A stretch of 64,000 bases of DNA, from positions 32,450 through 96,449 of the forward strand of contig CAKOHE010000073.1 of assembly GCA_934047225.1 (NCBI GenBank), written 5' to 3'. The position numbers and the translations under genes are program-made. The stretch's first letter is position 1, and the number at the start of each line of letters is the position of its first letter. Below are positions 45,955-57,082 of this stretch, piece by piece. The notes beneath the pieces were generated by a model, which saw nothing but the letters and a program-made list of their open reading frames with translations, did not search any database and was not told the DNA's origin. This stretch comes from Ypsolopha sequella. Lineage: Eukaryota; Arthropoda; Insecta; Lepidoptera; Ypsolophidae.

Positions 45955-48191
45955 GAAGTGTGTTTTAATACTTTATGAAACTGTCACATAAAGATGACAG
46001 GAGTGTTTTAATACTTTATGAAACTGTCACATAAAGATGACAGGAGTGTTTTAATACTTTATGAAACTGTCACATAAAGATGACAGGAGTGTTTTAATAC
46101 TTTATGAAACTGTCACATAAAGATGACAGGAGTTTTTTAATACTTTATGAAACTGTCACATAAAGATGACAGGAGTGTTTTAATACTTTATGAAACTGTC
46201 ACATAAAGATGACAGGAGTGTTTTAATACTTTATGAAACTGTCACATAAAGATGACAGGAGTGTTTTAATACTTTATGAAACTGTCACATAAAGATGACA
46301 GGAGTGTTTTAATACTTTATGAAACTGTCACATAAAGATGACAGGAGTGTTTTAATACTTTATGAAACTGTCACATAAAGATGACAGGAGTGTTTTAATA
46401 CTTTATGAAACTGTCACATAAAGATGACAGGAGTGTTTTAATACTTTATGAAACTGTCACATAAAGATGACAGGAGTGTTTTAATACTTTATGAAACTGT
46501 CACATAAAGATGACAGGAGTGTTTTAATACTTTTTAAAACTGTAACATAAAGATGACAGGAGTGTTTTAATACTTTATGAAACTGTCACATAAAGATGAC
46601 AGGAGTGTTTTAATACTTTATGAAACTGTCACATAAAGATGACAGGAGTGTTTTAATACTTTATGAAACTGTCACATAAAGATGACAGGAGTGTTTTAAT
46701 ACTTTATGAAACTGTCACATAAAGATGACAGGAGTGTTTTAATACTTTATGAAACTGTCACATAAAGATGACAGGAGTGTTTTAATACTTTATGAAACTG
46801 TCACATAAAGATGACAGGAGTGTTTTAATACTTTATGAAACTGTCACATAAAGATGACAGGAGTGTTTTAATACTTTATGAAACTGTCACATAAAGATGA
46901 CAGGAGTGTTTTAATACTTTATGAAACTGTCACATAAAGATGACAGGAGTGTTTTAATACTTTATGAAACTGTCACATAAAGATGACAGGAGTGTTTTAA
47001 TACTTTATGAAACTGTCACATAAAGATGACAGGAGTGTTTTAATACTTTATGAAACTGTCACATAAAGATGACAGGAGTGTTTTAATACTTTATGAAACT
47101 GTCACATAAAGATGACAGGAGTGTTTTAATACTTTATGAAACTGTCACATAAAGATGACAGGAGTGTTTTAATACTTTTAAAAACTGTAACATAAAGATG
47201 ACAGGAGTGTTTTAATACTTTATGAAACTGTCACATAAAGATGACAGGAGTGTTTTAATACTTTATGAAACTGTCACATAAAGATGACAGGAGTGTTTTA
47301 ATACTTTGTGAAACTGTCACATAAAGATGACAGGAGTGTTTTAATACTTTATGAAACTGTCACATAAAGATGACAGGAGTGTTTTAATACTTTATGAAAC
47401 TGTCACATAAAGATGACAGGAGTGTTTTAATACTTTATGAAACTGTCATATAAAGATGACAGGAGTGTTTTAATACTTAATCAAACTGTCACATAAAGAT
47501 GACAGGAGTGTTTTAATACTTTATAAAACTGTCACATAAAGATGACAGGAGTGTTTTAATACTTTATGAAACTGTCCCATAAAGATGACAGGAGTGTTTT
47601 AATACTTTATGAAACTGTCACATAAAGATGACAAGAGTGTTTTAATGCTTTATGAAACTGTCACATAAAGATGACAGGAGTGTTTTAATACTTTATGAAA
47701 CTGTCACATAAAGATGACAGGAGTGTTTTAATACTTTATGAAACTGTCACATAAAGATGACAGGAGTGTTTTAATACTTTATGAAACTGTCACATAAAGA
47801 TGACAAGAGTGTTTTAATGCTTTATGAAACTGTCACATAAAGATGACAGGAGTGTTTTAATACTTTATGAAACTGTCACATAAAGATGACAGGAGTGTTT
47901 TAATACTTTATGAAACTGTCACATAAAGATGACAGGAGTGTTTTAATACTTTATGAAACTGTCACATAAAGATGACAGGAGTGTTTTAATACTTTATGAA
48001 ACTGTCACATAAAGATGACAGGAGTGTTTTAATACTTTATGAAACTGTCACATAAAGATGACAGGAGTGTTTTAATACTTTATGAAACTGTCACATAAAG
48101 ATGACAGGAGTGTTTTAATACTTTATGAAACTGTCACATAAAGATGACAGGAGTGTTTTAATACTTTATGAAACTGTCACATAAAGATGAC
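45955..48191 (+). repeat. Satellite B2: 43-bp unit array (~52 copies)
   Basis: Same unit as A2 and joined to B1 by CTACTGGAAGTGTGTTTTAA, one base different from the A junction. More homogeneous than A2: the TTATTAC and CTTCATG variants are absent. The rare block CTGTAACATAA recurs at 46541 and 47186, 645 bp apart, again 15 units. ACAAGAGTG recurs at 47631 and 47803 (4 units). Ends abruptly in AAAGATGACTTTATTTTATT. Confidence 0.97.
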
Positions 48192-48524
48192 TTTATTTTA
48201 TTTTATACTTTATTTTTCACAATATTCATCTTGCAGTTGTGCCCAAGCATTTATGAACTCCAAACCATGGTGATGTGGTTTTGGTTTCCTGCGTATATCG
48301 TTCATGATTTAACTGAGGCATCGACTTCTTGACGTCCTGTGGTTTGGTGTGCGTAAATGCGACGTTGCCAGCATTACTTAATTTATATCCGTCTCTTTCT
48401 ATCGTTGTTAAGGTATCAATCGTACTATTGTCAATGCAAATAAATAGTTTAAGCGAATGATAGTTATTTTTAATAAATTATCATTTGACCGCTATACTTG
48501 AGCGTTACGATGCAATCTACATTA
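48192..48524. other. Right flank of satellite copy B
   Basis: No recognised gene or repeat. Unrelated to the right flank of copy A. Confidence 0.4.
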
Positions 48525-48749
48525 TGATAATATTCTCTAAAGATATATTATAAATAAGACAGGTGGATTAGATATTTTGATATAGTTTTATTGGGGACAC
48601 TATGACCCCTTCCAGAGTCTTACAATAATACCGCCAAAACTGCCAATTGACAGCTGTGTGTTGCCAGCTGTCTCACAATGAATATCCCTACTTGACTATG
48701 ATTATTTAAAATAACAAATACATGTAATAAAAACCTGTAATAGCTAACA
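48525..48749 (+). repeat. 225-bp repeat, possible LTR (left copy)
   Basis: Starts TGATAATATTCTCTAA and ends TAATAGCTAACA, so it has TG...CA termini. It contains AATAAA near 48726 and an inverted pair GACAGCTG...CAGCTGTC. It matches 58007-58231 without gaps and with two differences seen. ATTA precedes it (48521-48524). Confidence 0.85.
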
Positions 48750-51383
48750 GTCGGCCATCCTGACCCTTGCCTGACCTTAGGCAAAATTATAGAGACCAAA
48801 TACTACTCATACTTAATATCTTAATAGACTGTAACTTGACCGAATATCCCAATATTTTATATAATAATATTTTAATATCGGAATATCTAACATTTCATAT
48901 CGTAACTTAAATTAAGATGACATTTTTAAGGTTTTACTATATCGATAATCACTACACATAGGTATCAAAATAATCAAAACACCCGGTAAATGTATAAAAA
49001 CGATGAAATACACTAATCGATCCACAATTTCTAATAGTCGTTATAAGCGTTCAAACATCAAATTGAGTACATACTTTATATTGACATGTATATTTATAGT
49101 TTAACAATACTCGTATCTACAATTATCTTATTATGTCTTTTGCCAAAACTCAATGCGATTATAAGTAAGTATAATTAAGTCTTAAACGAAATTGAATTGA
49201 ATACAATTTAGTACAATTTATATACTTAACTCAAAATACATTTTTCTACTTTATTTTAAGCTCATTTTATTAATTAATTAAGTGTAGGTTTATCAGTTCC
49301 TTTAAATTGTGTGTATTAATAAAAGTCATTTTACAAGATTATTGATAATACGTACGGAACAAACATAGATATCACAATAATATTATTCTAATAGAACATA
49401 ACACACAAGTACCTACTTCCTTTTGTCAATGTCACGTACGTTGTAAGTAAATAATTTTTATTTACGTACTTAAGTGAAATACTTAAACGAATATAATCTC
49501 ATTTTTACAATTTATTTAAACTAATATAATATATTATAAACATATAATGTATTATTTCTTGTAATAATTTTGTTATGGAATATAGAACATTCAACATTTC
49601 ATCTGAACATTTATTCATCAACATTTTGTGTTGTGCATAAAAATATTCGTATTTATTATATTCGTATTTGTCTGAATTTTGTTTTCTTTAGATTTTTTTT
49701 TTTTTTAACTAGTGATATTTGTAAAGTTTAGTTATGTAAATTGATTAAGATAGCATGGTGTCCAAAACAATCAAATAAAATCATAATTTAAACTTGTGAA
49801 TTAATAACTAATTAATTGTTTTATTAGTAGGTAATTAATAATTAAAAATAATAACAATAAGTATATTATATTCTCTCCCAGAAAGACTGATAACCAGAAA
49901 GTTGAGATATCATACCCCTTCTTAACAAAGATTGAGGAGTCTGCTAAACAAATGTTAAACTTTAAAATGTAATTTTAAGGATGCTGCTATATTTTTGCAA
50001 CTCTGTTGTATTGGACACTGCGTTTCAAATTCTCTTACCTTCTTATTTGTAAACTTCTAGTTTCTGTTACCCTATTTTAAGATATATATATATATTTTTT
50101 TATATTGTTTGCTAACGTTTTTTTTTTCATCATTATAATTTTAAGTAACTAATACAGCTGAGTCAAAGGCATGACGTGAATAATGGTGTAAGGTTGGCAA
50201 TTGACATCCATGGTTAATGGATGAATTTTAAGGGCCTATTTACAATTAATAATTACAATTACCTACCACATCTGAACAATATCTTTTAGAGACACCACAC
50301 AATTGATCATCTAAAGAAAAATATTTAAGTAACTTTCCCACAAATTATTTACTTTCCGCAAATCTCGTGACTCATTCCTGCAGACCAACTGTTTATATAG
50401 GTAGTTTTGCAAGGCATGTATAATTATATGTACTTATGAAATTTGCTTCTTGTACAAAAAAAAAAATAAAAAATAAATAAGCATGACAGCTCAAAATTGA
50501 CAAGAGGCACAGCGCAGACGCTGCCGCCCCGGACAGCGCTCGTCATGCATGATACCTATCACACGCACCCTTGCAGTGCGCATCGGCCATCCTGTATGAG
50601 GAATGTCCCTATTCCTGGACTTCATCATCATAATTTTATTTAAATACAACAATTTGGTGAGTCCGTTTAGGTCAACAAATTACATCTTTAGTTGTCAAAT
50701 AATTAAAACATTTATTTTTAAAGGGTCAAAAAGCAAAATAAAATCGCTGCCTCCACGTAGTCAAACTATTTTGTCAAACTGATTTGACCACGTGGAAAAT
50801 TAACAGAATATGCGAGGCTTACAACATCGTAACAATGAAGGGTCTTCTTGGATATGTTTAATTTATTTCACAAAATTAGTAATTTTACTGGTTTGACCAA
50901 TCGATACCACTGAGCAAATAAAATCGATACCAAACACAACACAAACATATAGGTATTAAATTATAAAATGCATTTAAAATGTAATCTCGTTACTTATTGA
51001 GTTATTTGAAATGTTACTACAAGTTGTTTACTTAAATTTAAGTTGTAATAATAACAACCTTACAATTAACGTTATCTTGCAATAGAAAAGCAAGGTTCAC
51101 TTCATCACTATTCTTAACATTATGGAATAATTATAATGATGGAGTTGTGTGAAGCTTAATTATAGTTGCAGCTTTGTGTTTATTAGGTCATATTAATTAA
51201 AAAAAAATTTTTTTAAATCCAATCATACAATATTTACATACTCATTACTCAATATTTTTATTGCAAGCATAATGTACATACCTACAATGTTCATTTGTAT
51301 ATATACGTTATTTATATTTATTGTCTATAAGAATAAATATTGTGTTGTGAAAGTCAAATTACTTATGTGGATTAGTTGACAGT
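48750..51383. other. AT-rich DNA without recognised gene
   Basis: Nothing with coding character. At 50505-50640 a GC-rich patch ends ATTCCTGGACTTCATCATCA, which resembles a LINE 3' end. The remainder is AT-rich. Confidence 0.4.
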
Positions 51384-51687
51384 CTTAGGAGGATATGTCA
51401 CGGTTGCAACGTTCATCGGTACTTAGGAGGATATGTCACGGTTGCAACGTTCATCGGTACTTAGGAGGATATGTCACGGTTGCAACGTTCATCGGTACTT
51501 AGGAGGATATGTCACGGTTGCAACGTTCATCGGTACTTAGGAGGATATGTCACGGTTGGAACGTTCATCGGTACTTAGGAGGATATGTCACGGTTGCAAC
51601 GTTCATCGGTACTTAGGAGGATATGTCACGGTTGCAACGTTCATCGGTACTTAGGAGGATATGTCACGGTTGCAACGTTCATCGGTA
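51384..51687 (+). repeat. Minisatellite, 38-bp unit x 8
   Basis: Unit starts CTTAGGAGGATATGTCACGG and continues TTGCAACGTTCATCGGTA. Eight copies with almost no differences; one copy (51536-51573) has TTGGAAC. Very homogeneous, so recent. Confidence 0.95.
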
Positions 51688-52834
51688 CTCGATGCGGAAA
51701 AAGTCGCAATGTAAGAGGGACGGACTCCGGAAGAACAGCGAAATTACATATAATAAAATATTATTAAGGCCAGCGTGTCATTCCTATTTGTCACAACTAT
51801 GAGAAAAGTGTCGATAAAGACCTCATTTCAATAGTTATTTCTTCAATCGGAAACTAGGAAAATGTACCAAATGCTCTTGCATCACGCGGTGTTTTTCTTA
51901 TTATTATTATTATATATATATTCTTTTTTTTTTGTTTGTCAACGTCATAATAAAATTCTACCTCTCCCCACTGCTGTTCATATATATATATATATATTAT
52001 TTTGTTGTCTTAGTTTATGTTTCTGTGTACAATAAAGGATATAAAATATGAATGATTCGGTATTTGTTAACAAAATAAAGATTCTACTTAAAAATTAACA
52101 ATGCAAAACGAAAGGTTTACTTAAGGCGATTACTGTCGCCAAATTAGCAGCTCGATGTTTGTCGGTACAAATATCGACGGAAACGACATTAAAATAACGT
52201 TTATATAACATAGTGGCAATGCATAGTGGCTGTTGCGACGCTCGCTGCGTCCTTGATAGGGCGAAATAGTAGAAAATAATACTTTTCACATGGACGTGAT
52301 TGTTTGATTGAATAATCCTATGTTATCTTTATAGCTATCAAGTTTATATCTATTTATCAAAGCATAAATGTATTAAATAGGCTAAGCGTGGTTTGAAAAA
52401 GAAAAATGTTGCATGTTGTCTTAGAGTTGATAATTCATAATACATTTTTTTAATATTTTTGGTTGCACTATAAACTAGGAGTAAGCTTTGGAAGTACCTA
52501 TTTGACTTTACTAAGCCCCTTAAGTAAGTAATCTATATACATATTTGCTTTATTTGTTTGTACCACATACATTAAAACACATTCAATCAATCATTATAGA
52601 TTAGTATGTATTTTGACATGTAGATAATTTAATATTTAGGTAACATAAGAAATAAGTTATTTATTATATTATAGTCACTGACTAAATTTAGCAGCGCCCT
52701 TACAGGGTCCTTGTTTGATACTTATTATTCAAGACACCTTTTGTACAACAAGAAAGCTAAATAAATTTTTATCTTATCTATTTTCTTTACACCACCTACG
52801 CACCATCCTCTATTTTACATTATCTATCACCCAA
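51688..52834. other. No recognised gene
   Basis: Contains (TA)n near 51982-51996 and a LINE-like 3' end, TTTCTGTGTACAATAAAGG, at about 52018-52040. The rest is unassigned. Confidence 0.35.
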
Positions 52835-52935
52835 AGGTTGTCTGGAAGAAATCTGTCAAACAATAAGACCACCCATTGTACCCTCTCTAACATATTTTAT
52901 AACTTCTTTTGTTTCCGTGCACAATAAAGAGCATG
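52835..52935 (+). mobile_element. LINE 3' end fragment
   Basis: GGTTGTCTGGAAGAAATCTG, ACAATAAGACCACCCATTGT and GTGCACAATAAAGAGCATG follow the typical order of a moth LINE 3' terminus (hairpin, then AATAAA). Confidence 0.6.
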
Positions 52936-53040
52936 TATGTTACGTTATAGATTTATCAGTAGGATATATATATATTCTTAAGCATTGTAGGCGTCCACAG
53001 GCTGCTTCAGTGCAGACAGAACTCTTCATGCTGCTATATG

Positions 53041-53363
53041 TAGTCGATGAAATATACTGTGCTCACACACTAGGTGGTTCGGTCTCAGATTAATAAAATT
53101 CATGAAACATATACCGCGTTCACACACAATGTGAATCGGTCTCAGATTGATAAAATTCATGAAACATATACCGCGTTCGCACACAAGGTGGGTCGGTCTC
53201 AGATTGATAAAATTCATGAACCATATACCGCGTTCGCACACAAGGTGGGTCGGTCTCAGATTGATAAAATTCATTAAACATATACCGCGTTCGCACACAA
53301 GGTGGGTCGGTCTCAGACTGTAGTTGATGAAATACCGCGTTCACACTGTGAATCGGCCTCAGG
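53041..53363 (+). repeat. Minisatellite, 57-bp unit, 4 full + 2 partial copies
   Basis: Full units start at 53092, 53149, 53206 and 53263 (GATAAAATTCATGAAACATA, ACCGCGTTCGCACACAAGG, TCGGTCTCAGATT). The first and last copies share a shortened form with TAGTTGATGAAAT. The unit length divides by three, so several frames on both strands stay open (67-90 codons). These are not called as genes. Confidence 0.93.
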
Positions 53364-53750
53364 CACCAACAGCAAAATCTAGTAAGAAAACAATCAATTA
53401 CTTATACTGAACAGAGATAAATCCTTAAACTTTTGCATTGTCCATCGCCTATATTTTATGTAAATATTTGTGTATCCAATATATGCTTCAAACCAACTTC
53501 CAATACTTTCATTCCTCACTCACCATTATTTTATTTATTTATTTTTATTACAAGACATTTGCTACTGTTTGTTATATCATAACAGGTGAGTCAGCCATTA
53601 AAAGTTAACTTGAAATTACTTGTTGAAAGTGTAACTGTAGGGTCCAAAAGCATAACTTCATTAACAAATACAAGGTTTACTGGTCCTCAATAAAGAATTA
53701 ATCAATACAATGGATTAAAATCCATAGCCAGAATAATAATAGTAAAGAAT
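53364..53750. other. No recognised gene
   Basis: AT-rich spacer. Confidence 0.3.
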
Positions 53751-54021
53751 AGCTTTTGCCCGCGGCTTCGCCCGCGTGGATTTAGTTTTTTGTAGTTTAA
53801 AATTATTTCTTGATCTCTTGTTTGATTCTCAGGCTTTGACGAGGCCGAAGGCCGAGCTACGTTTCCTCACGAAATAATTTCTCGATCACTTATTTGATTC
53901 CCAGGTAAAATTTGTAAATTCATAATTGAAAATTTAGGTAAATTCTGAACGAAATTATAATTTTTTTCTCTGAATTAAACTTCGGTTAGTGTGTTAACAC
54001 TTTGAAACACAATATTTTTTT

Positions 54022-54208
54022 CTTTATAAATGATAAGAATAACATAAAACAACTTAAAATAAAATTTTAGTGAAATATATTTCGGGCCATTCGGGCCCGG
54101 CATCAGTCACTATTTTTATTATACTATAAAATTGCCCGAATGGCCCGAGATATATTTCACTAAAATTTTATTTTAAGTTGTTTTATGTTATTCTTATCAT
54201 TTATAAAG
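54022..54208. repeat. Long hairpin: 75-bp arms, 37-nt loop
   Basis: Arms 54022-54096 and 54134-54208 are complements with one mismatch seen (ATTTCGGGCC against ATCTCGGGCC). Inner ends are CGGGCCATTCGGGC and GCCCGAATGGCCCG. A transcript would fold into a near-perfect long hairpin. Probably a MITE. Confidence 0.85.
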
Positions 54209-54649
54209 ACAAAAAAGTCAGTATTTAATATTTTTTTTCTTAAATATATTAAATCCTTAAACCCAACCCTAGTAACAAAAGCAAAATTTCAGCTCTATAA
54301 CTTCAAAGCAACTGTATTTCGAAAAATATTCTTGTCCTTATGGAATGATTTTCCGAATACCCTGAAAAATGTCATCATAATTTGTAAAGTATCTTTGGTG
54401 GTCTTTGGCGAGGCCGAAGTCCGAGCCGCTTTTCCAAACGAAACTATTTTTTGTTCTTTGAAATGTCCTTTGCTAAAGTGGTTTTGTTCAGGCCGTAGGC
54501 CGAGCCGCGCGTTTCTGAACGAAATTATTTTTTACTTTTATTTGATTCGATTTTATTCATTAGAGATATCCCACGCATAGCTCCTTAAGCGACCTTAAGT
54601 CGGTGGATCAAGCCCTTGGTAAGAGATAACTTATCAGTTAAATACTTTT

Positions 54650-54935
54650 GCCTTTAAGCACTGCGGAAAGTCATCGACATAATCTGCCGAATCAGTAAGT
54701 TGAAGTGGCAGTGGGTAGGCCCATATTTGTCGCCGACGTGATTGCAGTTGGAGCCAAAAGGCCTAGAATGGACACCACGTGCAGCAAAGCGTAGCCTAGA
54801 CCGACCTCGTGCCTGCTGGCCCGGCGGACTTCGCGGGTAGCGGCTGGATGAGCATGACGGAGGAGCGCCAAGATTGGCAAAATTTTAGAAAGGCCTATTT
54901 CCAGCAGTGAAAGAACACAGGCTGATGGATGGCTA
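54650..54935 (+). pseudogene. LINE reverse-transcriptase C-terminal relic
   Basis: Frames read 'RISKLKWQW' and, with frameshifts, fragments equivalent to the 'GRPxxRWxDDL' zone found at the end of lepidopteran LINE ORFs. It ends AAAGGCCTATTTCCAGCAGT, then GGCTGATGGATGG, the same 3' tail as at 40113-40340. Several stops are present. Confidence 0.65.
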
Positions 54936-55132
54936 GATATTTTATCCCCAGATAAAGTGTCTTTGGCGAGGTCGAAGGCGTATCAGCATTTCTGAACGGA
55001 AAAAGCACGATTGCTTATAAAATTTGTTGTCGCACGTTTACTAATTCAAAAATGATTTTCAATAAGTTCCGCATTGAGTCCGCGTAGTAGATTGTAGCCG
55101 TAAGTACGCTAATTATTCCTGTTATATTTGAC

Positions 55133-56245
55133 GAAAAACCGGTCAAGTGCGAATCAGACTCGCGTACCTAGGTTTCGTAATTCGACAGGTTTGGGAACAG
55201 AAAATTGTATTTGGTCTTTTTTTTCGTGAATTTCTCAACCGCTATATTTTTCTGTTATCTTTACGTAAGCACTTATTGCCGTGTTTTTTTTTTACATTTT
55301 TCGGTTCACCAGTTTTGGAGATAAGGGAAGGGACATATCGAATCGAATGGGCAGAGGTAGGCATGTATTTATATATGTAACCTATTAGTATGTAGTATAT
55401 AGGATGGGATTTGGTCGGCCGCCTGGATTCGTGCTGGGGGCTCGGTTGGTGATCATTGAACCTTGTTCCTGGCCGGGTCTCCGGTATGGGTTCGGGCGGC
55501 TGATTGGATTTTACCTTGTATAATATATATTTTACCTATCATTTTAATCGTAAATATATTGCTACATAAATTAAATAAACCTTTAATTTAGTTCATGTAC
55601 ATTTATTATTTTATTACATATATTTTCTTTATTAGATTAAATTTGACGTGTAAAAAGTGTATATATTTATACCTGCTTTGCAAAATAAACTATTTGAATT
55701 TGACATACATTTTTTGTGGTTTTCTGAGGAATTATCGAAATAGATGCAAGTAAATTATCAAAACTATATATTTTTACAATCGACTTTTTAGTACCTATAT
55801 TATATTAAAAAAATATGTAAAAATTTATTTAACTTTATTTTTATTTTTCATTTGTATTAAAAAAAAACGATATAATTATCCTGTAATTGGCCAGTTATGA
55901 CCTATAATCGGGGTGGGTACATAAATTTTTTTTGTGGTATTACGATTTCTTGAAAAAGGTGCAAGTTAATATAGCCAAATTATATAATTTTATAATCAGC
56001 TCCTTAATACTTATAATTTGATACCCATATTGTGGTTTTAGGAATATTTTTTTTTTTCCTCTTTTGTGCAAAATTCTAAGTCTTTGTCTTTAACGGTGCT
56101 AAAGTTATGAGGCTGTGACATACGGATGGATGGACAACGTAATCTCACCGTTAAAGTTCCAAAAATGTCAAAATTAAATTTTCTATTCGCAAGACTGTCG
56201 AATTACGGACGACTTGCGAGTCTGACTCGCACTTGACTGTTTTTC
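55133..56245 (+). mobile_element. TIR element with AAACCGG(C/T)CAAGTGCGA ends
   Basis: The left end GAAAAACCGGTCAAGTGCGA and the right end (complement reads GAAAAACAGTCAAGTGCGAG) form about 30-bp terminal inverted repeats. The interior matches 12601-13345 (TCGTGAATTTCTCAACCGC; GTGCTAAAGTTATGAGGCTG). It is split by a 364-bp retroposon. The 77-codon ORF inside is fortuitous. Confidence 0.75.
55338..55701 (+). mobile_element. Nested retroposon with GACATA target duplication
   Basis: The insertion begins TCGAATCGAATGGGCAGAGG and ends AAACTATTTGAATTT. GACATA flanks it on both sides (55332-55337 and 55702-55707), and the host element's sequence resumes exactly across the site. It is the reverse complement of 11567-11945. 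Confidence 0.85.
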
Positions 56246-56527
56246 TTTCTATTTGGTACCATTTTTTTGTACTTTGCGCTTGTGCAAATTTAAAGGAGCT
56301 TGTGCTTGAGCTTGTGTAAAACACTTCACTTTTCTAAAGAAATTTGTCACCCCATTGCCTTCCCATGGGAACTGATATATGGGATAAAAAGTAGCCTATG
56401 TGCTATTCCAGGTCCAGAACTACATTTGTGCAAATTTTCAGACCAATCGGTTCGGTAGTTACGGCGTGAAGGAGTAACAAACATCCATACATCCATCCAA
56501 ACTTTCGCATTTATAATATTAGTGGGA

Positions 56528-57082
56528 TGGTATTACCTCACTCTTCCTTGTGCATTTGGACACACTAAGTAATGAAAATATAAACATATACCCATACCAC
56601 CATGTCGTCTGGTCGGTTTCACATTGATTTACACATTTCTCAAAATCTTACTGTTTCCAATATTTGTATTTTTGTTTACAGCTGTAACCCTCCTTGGCAG
56701 TACTTCAACAAATCTGAAAATAATTTCCTGAAAGTAAACCCTGAAAGTATGACATTGTGCACTCCCTCTTTATTATTGAATTTCCTCGATTTCACTCTTA
56801 TAATGTGCGTTCAAATTCTGAAAAATTACAACTTAAAGCCAATATACTGAAAATAATCATTCTCAACTCCTTCACAGTGGTTAGAAGGAATTTCCTCCAA
56901 TCAAAAACTCCATGCAGTTTTATTTTACTGACATTAAGAAAAACCTGAAAGTTATTTCCTGCAAGTGTGATCCTTGCACCATTACTGTATATTATGAATT
57001 TCCATTTATCTTTTTCACTCTTATTTCATGTGTGTTCACATTATATATTAAATTGTAGCTTCTAGTCAATATCCTTATTTGT
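56528..57082. other. No recognised gene
   Basis: The two overlapping short ORFs at 56602-56948 show no domain. Confidence 0.3.

Larger units (their letters stand above)
53751..56527 (+). mobile_element. Dispersed repeat opened up by nested insertions
   Basis: The left edge AGCTTTTGCCCGCGGCTTCG and the right edge ACTTTCGCATTTATAATATT (then AGTGGGAT) are the two ends of a repeat very common in moths and butterflies that is normally a few hundred bp. Here they lie 2.8 kb apart. In between are a 75-bp-arm hairpin, a LINE fragment and a 1.1-kb TIR element. The motif AGGCCGAAGGCCGAG plus AACGAAATTA recurs near 53840, 54408, 54490 and 54965. Assignment to one original element is inference. Confidence 0.45.

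Noticed and set aside
40558..45978. A giant 1806-residue protein gene
   Set aside because: It is the 18-bp satellite read in one of two open frames. It starts from a TTG in non-repeat DNA, has no promoter or splice signals, and encodes only a hydrophobic hexapeptide repeat. Kept as a finding, not as a gene.
21632..48191. Telomeric or subtelomeric array
   Set aside because: No TTAGG tracts were seen, and neither unit resembles the insect telomere repeat.
53026..53344. Three overlapping repeat-protein ORFs
   Set aside because: They are by-products of a 57-bp minisatellite whose length divides by three, open on both strands at once.
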